Below, piece after piece: positions 37,194-45,196 of a DNA stretch of 64,000 nt. Location: positions 2,168,001 through 2,232,000 of the forward strand of contig NZ_CP097149.1 in NCBI RefSeq assembly GCF_023370075.1. The letters are read 5' to 3'. Each line of letters starts with the position of its first letter. Position 1 is the stretch's first letter. The DNA is from Deinococcus sp. QL22 (lineage in GTDB: Bacteria > Deinococcota > Deinococci > Deinococcales > Deinococcaceae). The notes below the pieces were generated by a model that was not told where the DNA came from, did not search any database, and saw only the letters and a program-made list of their open reading frames with translations. A program made the position numbers and the translations under genes.

Positions 37194-37460
37194 TTAACTG
37201 CGAGGCTGTCGGGTCTGATGAAGCTGAGCGGGTGCTGAAGCCACCAAGCGGGCCTCCACCAGCCTCAATTGACTGTTCAATTCAGCCAGCGCAATGAGAG
37301 CCTCCCGGTGAGCACGGCTGTTGCCGCCTGTCGCCAAGACGTCCGCCAAACGATCCTCCGCCCGCTTCACCTGGTGTTGCAGATCCGCCTTAACCCGTTC
37401 AAGTTCTAGCGAATCAATAGGGAGGTGCATCGCCCAGGCCTGCCACGCCGCGCCGTTCAT
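37194..37460 (-). CDS. Small helical protein of unknown function (88 aa)
   Basis: MNGAAWQAWAMHLPIDSLELERVKADLQHQVKRAEDRLADVL followed by a second helix ALIALAELNSQLRLVEARL; looks like an antiparallel helical hairpin. No family recognised. Codon use is ordinary. It may be the remnant of a larger protein, as no neighbour on the same strand exists nearby. Confidence 0.45.
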   Translation of the reverse strand: MNGAAWQAWAMHLPIDSLELERVKADLQHQVKRAEDRLADVLATGGNSRAHREALIALAELNSQLRLVEARLVASAPAQLHQTRQPRS

Positions 37461-37701
37461 CGCGTACCACGTGCCAGCGGAGGGATGCTTAAAGGTGTGA
37501 GAAATCTCATGCGTTCCAGCGTAAGAGTTGGAAGCTGACCTTAGACACTGATCTTCCTGAAGAGCAGCCCAATGAAGAAACCCCTACCCACAGCCGAAGC
37601 GGGGGCGGTTTCGCCTGAGTTGTCCGGCACCGACGTAGAGAAAGAGGCGCTTGAAGGCCATCTCGATCAGCATCCGCGCCGATGACTGGTCTCTCCTCCA
37701 G

Positions 37702-37778
37702 TACACTTTGCCCACGCTTCGCCGGGAGCCTGTCTCCCCACCAGCCACGGCGCCCCGCTCTGAGAAGGGCGGGTTTTT
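37702..37778 (+). ncRNA. Candidate structured RNA element, family R-B
   Basis: TACACT (37702-37707), then CCCACGCTTCGCCGGGAGCC, GTCTCCCC and a textbook terminator: CCCGCTCT-GAGA-AGGGCGGG (37754-37773) with TTTTT. Same parts as at 28.74, 45.28 and partly 46.42 kb. No proline-rich reading frame accompanies this copy, so the RNA-like element can exist alone. The rest of 37461-37856 holds no gene. Confidence 0.45.
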
Positions 37779-37856
37779 GGTGGCAGACGTTTTCCAAAGA
37801 AATCAGCACGTCAAGTTGTGACAGTCTCGTCAATGCTGGATTTCTAGAGTAAAGCC

Positions 37857-38318
37857 ATGACACTTCAAGTCGGTGATGTCGTCCCCCCATTCGTCGCTAG
37901 CCAAGACACTGGCGAGCTGTACACGGCTGCGCCAGGTCGCTGGCGGGTGTTTTACTTCTTTCCGAAGACCACCACCACACACTGCCAGTTGCAGGCCCGC
38001 CGGTATCAGGCCCTGTATCCCGAGTTCGAGGCGATGGGCATCGATATTGTGGGGATCAACGGCGACCCACGCAAAGAACAGGTGGAGTTCCGCAATCTCT
38101 GCAAGTTGAGTTATCCCTTGATTGATGACAGTTCTCAGAACTTGACCCAGTTATTCGGTGTCATGGATGAGCCTTGGCCGGGTGAGGACATTCGTAGACC
38201 GCGCCGAGAGACATTTCTCGTGAACCCTCTGGGCGTCATTGTGCAGTACTGGACTGAGGTCAACCCTGGTTTGGATGCCGAGACCGTCTTAAAGGCGTCC
38301 CGCGAGTGGCGCGCCTGA
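37857..38318 (+). CDS. Peroxiredoxin (AhpC/TSA, PrxQ/BCP-like)
   Basis: 153 residues: MTLQVGDVVPPFVASQDTGE, then FYFFPKTTTTHCQLQARRY with the peroxidatic Cys (about residue 44). A second Cys in FRNLCKLSYPLIDD stands near the place of a resolving Cys. The end (RRETFLVNPLGVIVQYWTEVNPG) is usual. It reduces hydrogen and organic peroxides with thioredoxin. TTTTHC departs from the more common TxxC pattern (TPGC). It is a single gene. Confidence 0.88.
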   Translation: MTLQVGDVVPPFVASQDTGELYTAAPGRWRVFYFFPKTTTTHCQLQARRYQALYPEFEAMGIDIVGINGDPRKEQVEFRNLCKLSYPLIDDSSQNLTQLFGVMDEPWPGEDIRRPRRETFLVNPLGVIVQYWTEVNPGLDAETVLKASREWRA

Positions 38319-38360
38319 ATACCGCAATCCTTGAGACCCCTTCTGTCCTTCGTTCCTCCC

Positions 38361-38478
38361 ACGCTGAGGCAGGAGTTGTGTGCCCTGTGAGACAGGAGCG
38401 GAGCCCTGCCCCCCATGATTGGGGAGTTCTTTTTGGCAAGAGAAAAGCCCTCGCCCACGCATCAGCGCAGAGGAGGGC
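38361..38478 (+). ncRNA. Candidate structured RNA element R-A copy 3 followed by T1 hairpin
   Basis: GGCAGG (38368-38373) pairs with CCTGCC (38405-38410) around CCTGTGAGACAGG; then CCCC-ATGATT-GGGG and a TTCTTTTT tract make a good terminator. A T1 hairpin (GCCCTC 38447-38452, GAGGGC 38473-38478) follows. It lies after the peroxiredoxin gene, for which it could also serve as a terminator. Confidence 0.45.
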
Positions 38479-38493
38479 CATGTTCTGTTGGGG

Positions 38494-38568
38494 TTACCCG
38501 CTTTTACCACCAGTCTTGTCGGGCTGAGGAGCAGGCTTCGGAGTCGGTGCTGGTTTGTCTTTCGGCAT
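38494..38568 (-). CDS. Tiny proline-rich peptide, MPKDKP family member 3 (24 aa)
   Basis: Reads MPKDKPAPTPKPAPQP then DKTGGKSG and TAA. The upstream leader is the shared CAGAATCCTGAAACGGGATCAGG-type sequence ending GCGCACGCTGAATC before ATG. A T1 hairpin follows the stop on the minus strand, as for member 2. Confidence 0.5.
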   Translation of the reverse strand: MPKDKPAPTPKPAPQPDKTGGKSG

Positions 38569-38889
38569 GATTCAGCGTGCGCCTGATCCCGTTTCAGGAT
38601 TCTGACAACGCCTCACGTGCCTGATCCTTCAGCCGCGGCGCCCCCGCCCTACTCGGCGGGTTTTGACTGGCAATACAACACCTACGCCAAGGCGGACCGT
38701 CCGGTGGCTGCGCTCTGGCCGTGGTGGGTGGCCCCTCCTGTCCTTCAAGGACTTTGAACGATCCAGCTCAAAGCGTCTGTGACGCGTCACCGTGAGCACC
38801 GTCTCAAGCTTCAGACCTCACGCCAAGCATAAGGTCACAGGAAAGGTGCTGTACCCAAGATCCACCGCGCTGGACAGTATCTTGGCCAG
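38569..38889. other. Leader repeat and histidine kinase upstream region
   Basis: The first about 70 bases are the proline-rich-family leader (copy 3), followed by a GC hairpin CCCGCC..GGCGGG with TTTTG. The remainder up to the kinase start holds no gene that I can support. Confidence 0.4.
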
Positions 38890-41214
38890 GTGTCCAGCCA
38901 TCCTGTCGGGTCAGCTCTCTCCTTCAGTGACCGCTTGCAAGCGGTCACTGAAGCCCTGGCCGCCCACACCCCAGAAGACCTGTTGGGAATGTTCCTGACC
39001 CCCGCCCTGGAGGGGTTAGGCGCCATTGCCAGCGCGGCCCTCCTGGTGGACGACACGGGCCAGCGTCTGCGGCTCGCCGCCGCCCAAGGCTTCGAGGCCG
39101 GAGCCCAGACGATTTGGCAAGACGCTTCGCTGGACGAGCACATGCCTGCCGGAGACGCCTTAGCGCGGCAGAAACCGCTGTTCTTTGAGCACCAAGGCGC
39201 CCTGTTGCAGGCCTATCCCGACCTCGAAGAGCGCACGGGTGGCGTAGCCGCCGTTGCCACGGCCGTCCTGCCCATGATGCTAGAGGGCCGGCCCCTGGGT
39301 GCCTTGATTCTGGACTTCCAGGAACCGCATCAGTTCACCCAGGCCGAAATCGCCTTTCTGCGCACTCTGGCGGCCCAGTGCGCCGTGGCTCTAGAACGGG
39401 CGCAACTCCAGCAACATCTGGAAGCGCGGGTGGCCGCACGCACCGCTGAACTCGAAGAGGAACGTGCTGCCTTGGACGCCTTTGTCGCGTACAAGGAGTC
39501 GGTGGGCACCGAGAGCGACGTGCGGGTTCTGGCCCATCAAGCGGTGCGGGTGGTGCATGCCAACCTCCAACATGTCAGCGCCGCCTACTATGAATTGGAA
39601 GATGGCCTGTGGAAGGCGCGGGTCTGGTCGGAGGACATGCCGCCCGAGATCGCTGAGGAAATTCAGGCGGGTGTACCCGAAGATGCGCCGGACTTCAGCG
39701 AGGCCGCACGTTCCCGCGCGCCTGTCTTTGTGGACGGCTGGGATGCCGAAGCCAACGGCTTGCCCGGCACCACGGCTTACGGCGCGGTGGCCTTTTTGCC
39801 TCTGATCATCAATGGCAAAACGCACAGCCTCTTCGCGGTGGGTATCCGTGAGGCCCGGGCCTGGCTCGAGCGCGAGAAAGCGCTGGCACGCGCGGTGGCG
39901 CGTGGGTTGACCATCACGTTGGAGCGCACCGAGGCCACGCGGCAACTGCAAGTTCAAAACGCAGAACTCGACATCCGCACCCGGGCGCTGGAGGGGTTTG
40001 CCGAACTGACCCGTGACCTGGCTCTGGAAGATGACGCAGTAACTCTGGTCGGCCGCGCACAGGAACTGGTGGTGTCACTGCTTCCGGGCAGCGTCAGCAC
40101 CTACTACGAACCCGACGGTGAGACCTGGAGACTGCTGTCGCATCGGGGCGAGTTCCAGAATCCCGCGTTGCTGCGCGCCTTAGGACGCGGATTGCCGCGT
40201 GGTAGCACCCTCAACGTGGATCAGGCGTTTGAGACCCGTCAGCCCTACTACCAGGATCAGCACGATCCCAACAGCGTAGCCGCCGCCCGTGAGGAGATCC
40301 GGGTCATTCGGGCCAGTGTGGCCTTTCCGGTCTTTGACGGAGATACGCCGCGTGGGGTGATGGCCGTCGGTCTTCACCAAGCCCACCGGTGGACGTCCGT
40401 TGAAGGCGTCCTGTTGGACACCATTTTGCGGAGCCTGGCCCTGGCCCTTGAGAGGGCGAAACAGACCTGGGCATTACAGCAGCGAACCGCTGAACTTGTC
40501 CAAGCCAACGAGGAGCTGCGGCGCAGCAATAGAGAGCTGGAACAGTTTGCGTACATTGCGTCTCACGATCTGCAAGCGCCGATCCGGGCCGTCACGAGTT
40601 TTGCCGGAGCCATCAATAAGCGGTACGGGGACAAGCTCGATGAACGCGGCAGACTGTACCTGCAGCAGATCGTGGAGGGTGGGGAGCACATGAAGCGCCT
40701 AGTGGATGACCTGCTGACCTTTTCACGGGTGCATACCCAGCAAGGGAAGCTCGTGCCCGTGGATGCACAGACCGTCTTTGACACGGTGGCCAGGCGTCTC
40801 CACACCCCTGAGGCGACCCTCATCCGGAGCGCGCTGCCCGTGGTGCAGGCGGATGCTCAACAACTGGATCAACTGCTCCAAAACCTGATCAGCAACGGGC
40901 TGAAATACCGCCGGGAAGGCGTCGTGCCTGAGGTGCAGGTGTCTGCCGAGCGGGAAGGGGCGTTCTGGCGCTTTGCGGTGTCGGACAACGGCATTGGGAT
41001 TGAGGCGCAGTATTACGAGCGGATCTTCGAGATCTTCCAGCGGCTGCACGGGCGGGAGAGCTACGAGGGCACGGGGATTGGGCTGGCCGTGTGCAAGAAG
41101 ATCGTCGAGCGTCACGGGGGGCAGCTTTGGCTGGAGAGTACCCCAGGGCAGGGTTCCACCTTCTTCTTCACCTTCCCTGAAGCTCTGGCCACACCGGGCC
41201 AACTCGGCGCATGA
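38890..41214 (+). CDS. Multi-GAF sensor histidine kinase
   Basis: 774 residues from GTG 38890. Three GAF-type sensor domains (about 5-165, 195-340, 365-520) are linked by helices (LEARVAARTAELEEERAAL). HisKA: EQFAYIASHDLQAPIRAV with the phospho-acceptor H559 and LVDDLLTFSRVHT. HATPase: LLQNLISNGLKYR (N box), VSDNGIGIEAQYYERIFEIF (G1), GTGIGLAVCKKIVERHGG (G2). This core is the bacteriophytochrome-kinase type, but no bilin-binding Cys or PHY domain is obvious. It is cytoplasmic. The response regulator convergent to it at 41374 is the natural partner. Confidence 0.92.
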   Translation: MSSHPVGSALSFSDRLQAVTEALAAHTPEDLLGMFLTPALEGLGAIASAALLVDDTGQRLRLAAAQGFEAGAQTIWQDASLDEHMPAGDALARQKPLFFEHQGALLQAYPDLEERTGGVAAVATAVLPMMLEGRPLGALILDFQEPHQFTQAEIAFLRTLAAQCAVALERAQLQQHLEARVAARTAELEEERAALDAFVAYKESVGTESDVRVLAHQAVRVVHANLQHVSAAYYELEDGLWKARVWSEDMPPEIAEEIQAGVPEDAPDFSEAARSRAPVFVDGWDAEANGLPGTTAYGAVAFLPLIINGKTHSLFAVGIREARAWLEREKALARAVARGLTITLERTEATRQLQVQNAELDIRTRALEGFAELTRDLALEDDAVTLVGRAQELVVSLLPGSVSTYYEPDGETWRLLSHRGEFQNPALLRALGRGLPRGSTLNVDQAFETRQPYYQDQHDPNSVAAAREEIRVIRASVAFPVFDGDTPRGVMAVGLHQAHRWTSVEGVLLDTILRSLALALERAKQTWALQQRTAELVQANEELRRSNRELEQFAYIASHDLQAPIRAVTSFAGAINKRYGDKLDERGRLYLQQIVEGGEHMKRLVDDLLTFSRVHTQQGKLVPVDAQTVFDTVARRLHTPEATLIRSALPVVQADAQQLDQLLQNLISNGLKYRREGVVPEVQVSAEREGAFWRFAVSDNGIGIEAQYYERIFEIFQRLHGRESYEGTGIGLAVCKKIVERHGGQLWLESTPGQGSTFFFTFPEALATPGQLGA
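38922..38953. repeat. Perfect 32-bp palindrome in the 5' coding region of the kinase
   Basis: CTTCAGTGACCGCTTG is directly followed by its exact reverse complement. It encodes FSDRLQAVTEA just after the chosen GTG start. With no spacer it would be a cruciform or a strong binding site rather than an ordinary terminator. Confidence 0.85.
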
Positions 41215-41296
41215 GGACACGCGAGCACCAGACTGAAACGCGATGGGAAGGGGTCTTGAGCATCCAACTGAACCTCGCTTGACCCAGACAACAAAG

Positions 41297-41330
41297 GCCC
41301 CCGCTCTCCAGTCGAAGCTGGAGCGGGGGC
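41297..41330. terminator. T2-like terminator between kinase and response regulator
   Basis: GCCCCCGCTC (41297-41306) pairs with GAGCGGGGGC (41321-41330); an inner CCAG/CTGG continues the stem. It separates two convergent genes and probably ends both transcripts. Confidence 0.8.
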
Positions 41331-41373
41331 TTGCTTTTGCTCGAACAAGACGACTCAACACACCCTTTTGAAC

Positions 41374-41832
41374 CTAATCGCTGAGCCTCACGGCGGAGGT
41401 CACCTCAATCGGCGTGGGCCAATTCAATAACCGGTTTTTCGTCCAGAACGCCACCAAGCTCTCAATCTGCTGAATGAAGTCCGCAAAATCAACCGCCTTC
41501 ACCACATACGAACTGGCAAACAACGAATAAGCCTTTGACACATCTTCCGGCGCCACCGACGTCGTCAGCATCACCACCGGAATAAGTTTGAGTCGTTCAT
41601 CGGCCTTCATCGCTTTGAGCACGTCAAAGCCGTTCATGTGCGGCATGTTGATGTCCAGCAACAGCACATCGGGGCAGATTGAGTCTGGCGGCCGCATGGC
41701 GTCTAGGACCGCTTTGCCGCTTTGATAGGTCGTGATCGTGACGCGCTCGCTGAAGGCAGCAAAAACCTCTTCAGCCAAGACGAGATCCGAAATATTGTCG
41801 TCAACGACAAAGATTTGAAGCAAGCGGGTCAT
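41374..41832 (-). CDS. Rcp1-like single-domain response regulator
   Basis: 152 residues from MTRLLQIFVVDDNISD. Acidic pair D11/D12, phospho-acceptor D60 in DVLLLDINMPHMNGFDVL, Thr in VVMLTTSVAPEDV and the conserved Lys in SYVVKAVDF. The sequence type and long C-terminal helix match cyanobacterial Rcp1, partner of phytochrome Cph1. It has no output domain. It is convergent with the kinase and closely related to the regulator at 50710. The Met at 41832 is fixed by the family start. Confidence 0.92.
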   Translation of the reverse strand: MTRLLQIFVVDDNISDLVLAEEVFAAFSERVTITTYQSGKAVLDAMRPPDSICPDVLLLDINMPHMNGFDVLKAMKADERLKLIPVVMLTTSVAPEDVSKAYSLFASSYVVKAVDFADFIQQIESLVAFWTKNRLLNWPTPIEVTSAVRLSD

Positions 41833-41958
41833 ACAGATCTCATTAGGTTCAGTCTCTCCTGTGCTCAGAGAGTCCACAGGTCTTTCACTCCCTTCTCTGC
41901 TAACGGTGAAGACGAAGCACCCCAACAGCCGTTCACCTGCGCTACGGTTGAGTTAGAC

Positions 41959-42210
41959 ATGACGATGCGACAGGTCGACCGTGTGTGTCGCCTATTGGCC
42001 CTGACCATCTATGACGTCAGACAACATCCCACGCCGGAAGGGGAAGCGGAGGTGGCCCATCTTCGACGCAGGTTGATTGACTTAGGCGTAGCCGTGAATG
42101 TCGGGCGGGTTTCGGCGGTGCAGGCCGCCCCTCTCTGGTTGGCTTTAGAGCAGGACATTTTACGCTGTCGGGCGCAGGTTCATTCCAGTCGTCGCGTCTC
42201 TTCGGGTTAG
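41959..42210 (+). CDS. Small helical protein, cassette locus B (VDRVC family)
   Basis: 83 residues: MTMRQVDRVCRLLALTIYDVRQHPTPEGEAEVAHLRRRLIDLG and so on, ending QDILRCRAQVHSS. About half the positions match the locus A protein at 24030-24266. It is divergent from the response regulator (126 bases between starts) and convergent with the other two cassette genes. Being next to a two-component system in locus B but not in locus A suggests the cassette is independent. Confidence 0.68.
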   Translation: MTMRQVDRVCRLLALTIYDVRQHPTPEGEAEVAHLRRRLIDLGVAVNVGRVSAVQAAPLWLALEQDILRCRAQVHSSRRVSSG

Positions 42211-42294
42211 GATTCAGCTTGCCTTGGCGTGCAGCACCGAAGAAAACCTCTTGGGTCGCCCGCGTGTGTTGACTCCGCGCCGCGTTTCATACCT

Positions 42295-42465
42295 TTATGA
42301 TCCGTCGTCTTCCGTGGCCGCGTTTTCGGGGGCGTGATCGACGCTTGCCAGAGGTTCGAGGCCTTGCTCGGCTTGCTGTTGGTAGAACAGTTCCAACTCG
42401 CGTTGGAGAACCTCAGAACGTTCGAGCAATTCTTGAGCGGTGCGCAACACCTCTTCTCCAGTCAT
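42295..42465 (-). CDS. Small acidic coiled-coil protein, cassette locus B (ELLERS family)
   Basis: 56 residues from MTGEEVLRTAQELLERSEVLQRELELFYQQQAEQ with an acidic tail (ENAATEDDG). Its ATG overlaps the stop of the upstream FERxAxR gene (ATGA at 42465-42462), so the two are translationally coupled; that supports both being real genes. It is paralogous to 22931-23113. Confidence 0.7.
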   Translation of the reverse strand: MTGEEVLRTAQELLERSEVLQRELELFYQQQAEQGLEPLASVDHAPENAATEDDGS

Positions 42466-42674
42466 AGGTTCACCCGCTCTGTTGCTTCTTGTTGGCGCCG
42501 GTATGCTCGCCAATGGTGTTCAGCTCGCACTGCCTTTCGCTCGAATTCCTGTGAAGCGAAGTCGATGAGGCGTTGATACAGAGAGGCGTGCTGGGTCTGA
42601 GCTCGCTGGACATATTGGTACAGGTCTTCGTCGGAGTAAGTGAGATGGAGCCGTTCCACAGTGTAGTTCAGCAC
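42462..42674 (-). CDS. Small basic helical protein, cassette locus B (FERxAxR family)
   Basis: 70 residues: MLNYTVERLHLTYSDEDLYQYVQRAQ then SLYQRLIDFASQEFERKAVRAEHHWRAYRRQ. Paralogue of 24378-24572. It forms a two-gene operon with the ELLERS gene through an ATGA overlap. No known fold; helical throughout with a basic C-terminal half. Confidence 0.68.
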   Translation of the reverse strand: MLNYTVERLHLTYSDEDLYQYVQRAQTQHASLYQRLIDFASQEFERKAVRAEHHWRAYRRQQEATERVNL

Positions 42675-42729
42675 TCCCAGACACCTACTCCGTGCTGTTC
42701 TGTCAAAGGCCGAGTTTATGTATGATCAA

Positions 42730-42888
42730 TTACCAAATTGAGTAGAAGCCCGCGCTGGGGCGGGCAGAGGGGCGGAATGAGCGTCTCTTCTGTTTCTTTC
42801 TATCGGCTCGGTAGAGCAGTGTCACTGACAGCAGCACGGTACTGACGAGCAAGCCGAGCACCGTCCACTGCACGGCGTCACCGCTCAC
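42730..42888 (-). CDS. Small single-span membrane protein (SDAVQW family, copy 1)
   Basis: From GTG 42888: SGDAVQWTVLGLLVSTVLLSVTLLYRADRKKQKRR and a longer basic tail, 52 residues. One membrane helix (about residues 8-26) with a positive C-terminus, so N-out/C-in. The copy at 45672-45782 is nearly identical through LLYRA. The frame is open to a GTG at 42924, but the second copy begins at the residue equivalent to 42888. Confidence 0.6.
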   Translation of the reverse strand: MSGDAVQWTVLGLLVSTVLLSVTLLYRADRKKQKRRSFRPSARPSAGFYSIW

Positions 42889-43022
42889 CCCCTCTACCAG
42901 CCGCTCCACTTGCTCTTTGATCACGTCGCAAGTTCATAACGTTTCGTCTATGCGTCTGAGTTGCACGCACCCCCCCTCTCCCCTCCATTGCGCGGGGCGC
43001 AGCGGCGCCTCACACTGTTTGT

Positions 43023-43451
43023 GTGAGAAACAAATTAAGCCTGCTGATCGCCGCCGCCCTGCTGATGGGCTCTTCCGCCCTCGCTACAGATTTCGTGACC
43101 GAGTCCAACCTCACGGGCTTCCAGTTGCCCAAAGGTGCACTTGAACTCACGGATGATGACTTCGCCCCTGAAATGGTCGAACTGCTCGACAGCACGGCAG
43201 CAGAGCTGGGCGGCGTCTGTAAGTTCCACGAACTGCTGTTCTGGGAAGGCAAGCCTGCAGCGATCACAGCAGCCCTGAACGCGAAGATCCCGAAAGACTT
43301 CAAGTTCAAGGAGATGGAGCTCGGTGAACTTGAGGACGGCAGCAGCTACCAGCAGTTCGTGATGACCACTCCCAAAGTCTGGTACGCCGGCGTCTGGTTC
43401 CCAGGTGAAGCCGACGCCATTCTGGCCTGGTGCAGCGTCGTTAAAAAGTAG
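43023..43451 (+). CDS. Small secreted protein of unknown function
   Basis: 142 residues from GTG 43023. Signal peptide MRNKLSLLIAAALLMGSSALA. The mature part has two Cys (GGVCKFHELL, LAWCSVVKK) likely to pair, and mixed alpha/beta character. No family recognised. A strong terminator follows. It may be periplasmic. Confidence 0.75.
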   Translation: MRNKLSLLIAAALLMGSSALATDFVTESNLTGFQLPKGALELTDDDFAPEMVELLDSTAAELGGVCKFHELLFWEGKPAAITAALNAKIPKDFKFKEMELGELEDGSSYQQFVMTTPKVWYAGVWFPGEADAILAWCSVVKK

Positions 43452-43462
43452 GCCCCCCATTC

Positions 43463-43498
43463 GCAGGAGCCGCAGAGGTGCTCATCTGCGGCTCCTGC
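43463..43498 (+). terminator. Strong hairpin after the secreted protein gene
   Basis: Perfect 14-bp stem (43463-43476 with 43485-43498; GCAGGAGCCGCAGA and complement) and 8-base loop, 11 bases after the stop. No U tract follows. Confidence 0.75.
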
Positions 43499-43512
43499 AT
43501 TGCTGTCCATCA

Positions 43513-43649
43513 GGTTGTGTTGCCTGAGTTGTGCCGGGGTAGGCTGACCGTCCGTGAGCGACGCCAAGCCCCACCGCCACCGATTCAGGGTGAGCATCAT
43601 TGAGTACGCCATTTGGTTGTACCACCGTTGTTTGTACTCCGTCGCCTGA
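43513..43649 (+). pseudogene. Truncated IS6-family insertion sequence, left end
   Basis: GGTTGTGTTGCCTGAG (43513 on) resembles an IS6 terminal repeat. From GTG 43554 follows KPHRHRFRVSIIEYAIWLYHR, matching the conserved start of IS6 transposases (KPYRHRFPxSIIxxAxWLYHRF), then a frameshifted stop at 43647. The remaining transposase and right end are absent. The following 150 bases hold nothing I can identify. Confidence 0.65.
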
Positions 43650-43805
43650 GCCTCGCCACAGAGTGAGAGGCCGGGTTCATCGGTGGGTTCAACCGATTTA
43701 AGCGACAGAAATTAATGTGCTTCTGGGAACATTGAGCCAACTCAACGGACGACCAGTCACTCATTTGTCCGAGTTGAGCTTGAGGTAACGCCGTTCCAGC
43801 TGACG

Positions 43806-43889
43806 TTAGGAGGAGAGCTCCATCATCGGAGTACAGGGAGCGTCGAGCAGGTCAGCGAGTTCGACAGGCGTTAGATCACGCAAGTGCAC
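43806..43889 (-). pseudogene. N-terminal fragment of the VELADLL small protein
   Basis: From a GTG it reads HLRDLTPVELADLLDA and then diverges to a stop after 27 residues. RDLTPVELADLLDA is identical to the N-terminal region of the acidic protein at 46 kb. Confidence 0.5.
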
Positions 43890-43970
43890 TGGCTGAGAGC
43901 AACTGTCAAATCACGACGTCTGTGGCGGTACTCTGAAGTCCATCTCATGCTGGTGCGCTGGAGTGTGCTT

Positions 43971-44207
43971 ATGAAAGAAATCGAGCGGCCTCGACAACAA
44001 GCCACAGGAGACTTGCCGACAACGATCGGTGCTCCAGCTCGGCGAGGGCTGGCTGCTGCCGAAATCACTCACCTTGAACACCTCACTCAACACAGTGAAG
44101 CGGAGGTGCTTGGCCTGCATGGCTTGGGTGTCAAGGCCTTGGGCATTCTTCGACAAGCTTTGGAAGATCAAGGACTGGCTTTCGCTCCGGACAACCCCAC
44201 ACCCTAA
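43971..44207 (+). CDS. Small helix-hairpin-helix DNA-binding-like protein
   Basis: 78 residues from ATG 43971. The core IGAPARRGLAAAEITHLEHLTQHSEAEVLGLHGLGVKALGIL matches the helix-hairpin-helix/RNA-polymerase-alpha-C-terminal-like domain found as stand-alone small proteins; LHGLGVKAL is the hairpin that contacts DNA backbone. It probably binds DNA non-specifically. The preceding frame upstream of 43971 is open but not conserved. T2/T1 repeats follow. Confidence 0.8.
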   Translation: MKEIERPRQQATGDLPTTIGAPARRGLAAAEITHLEHLTQHSEAEVLGLHGLGVKALGILRQALEDQGLAFAPDNPTP

Positions 44208-44545
44208 ATCACCCACAGCCGAAGCTGGTGTTTCTTTGCCCGCGAATACAAAAAGCTTTCGCCCACGCATCAGCGCAGGAGAGGGCTTGTCAATTGATTC
44301 GGTTTGCTCTCTCCCGTCCACGCATTGAAGGGACTGGGTCTCCTCAACCGCCACAGCGCCTTAACGTCTGGAAGGGAGTTGCAACCCTCTTTGCTCGCTC
44401 CTGAAAAGCCTGCCGCTTAGCTTTCTATCCAGCTTGTACTGAATGGCAGACTTCAACGCCGTTTGATTGAGACTGCGGCCGATCTCCTAAGTCCTCTGTA
44501 TCTGCCCCTCATATGGGCAGACCCCTCACCCGACAAACTCTGGGC
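44208..44545. other. Intergenic region with composite T2+T1 repeat
   Basis: CACAGCCGAAGCTG (T2 core), TTTCTTTGCCCGCGAATACA and CGCCCACGCATCAGCGCAGG (T1 core) lie at about 44210-44290, in the same order as at 32.03-32.12 kb. The remaining 250 bases contain no gene I can support. Confidence 0.5.
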
Positions 44546-45025
44546 ATGTCAGCTTCTCGCAAAACCCTCCTCCTCACCAGCGTCTTCCTTGTGGCGGGCC
44601 CTCTTCAACACGCGGAGGCGACAGCCTTTGAAAAGGCCAAGTTTGTGTTCCATTTGGGCGCGGCCTACTACGCTTTCAATACTTGGGTCTGGAAACCGTA
44701 CCGCCGATATGAGTTCCAGGTCGGCGCCGCCAACCAGCGAATCAACATCATTAAAGCAGGCGGAGCCTTGCTGTTTGCTGCATTTCAAGTCAATGCCGCG
44801 ATCAAGATGACGCGCAACACCCAGGATCCCTTCCTCACCAAGATCGGGGGACTCCTGCCGAACTTCAGCAAATCGCTGACAGCCGTAGGCAATACGCTGA
44901 AGACCGGGCAATTCGATGAGCAAGGGATACAGAAACTGAACCAGAGCACGGTGACGCTGCTCGACACCGCTCAATCACAGGGACAGGTGATTCGTCCCGT
45001 CGCTGTGCCTGTTCCTGGATTTTAA
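44546..45025 (+). CDS. Secreted or membrane-associated protein of unknown function
   Basis: 159 residues from MSASRKTLLLTSVFLVAGPLQHAEA, a likely signal peptide. Then FEKAKFVFHLGAAYYAFNTWVWKPY and IIKAGGALLFAAFQVNAAIKM, two weakly hydrophobic helices, and a Ser/Thr/Gln-rich helical C-terminus. No family name is known to me. Start chosen at 44546 because the signal peptide begins there; an upstream ATG at 44513 exists. Confidence 0.7.
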   Translation: MSASRKTLLLTSVFLVAGPLQHAEATAFEKAKFVFHLGAAYYAFNTWVWKPYRRYEFQVGAANQRINIIKAGGALLFAAFQVNAAIKMTRNTQDPFLTKIGGLLPNFSKSLTAVGNTLKTGQFDEQGIQKLNQSTVTLLDTAQSQGQVIRPVAVPVPGF

Positions 45026-45118
45026 ATTCGGCACACGCCGTAGACACAAAGTGTGACAGGTAAGAAAGCCCCGCCCCAACCCGATGAAGGCAAGGGCGAG
45101 GCTTTATGGATGAGGTGA

Positions 45119-45196
45119 TTAGGTCGCGGGGCTCGGATAAATCTTCACTTCGGGTTGGGGCTTCGGCGGTGGGGGTGGCTTGGGTGGTGGGGACAT
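45119..45196 (-). CDS. Tiny proline-rich peptide, divergent family member 4 (25 aa)
   Basis: Reads MSPPPKPPPPPKPQPEV then KIYPSPAT and TAA. The N-terminus is MSPPPKP in place of MPKDKP and the C-terminus is not Gly-rich, but the leader (TTGTCAGAATCCTGTCACAGGATC...GCGCACGCTGAATC) is the family leader almost exactly. Shared control with different peptide sequence is notable. Confidence 0.45.
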   Translation of the reverse strand: MSPPPKPPPPPKPQPEVKIYPSPAT

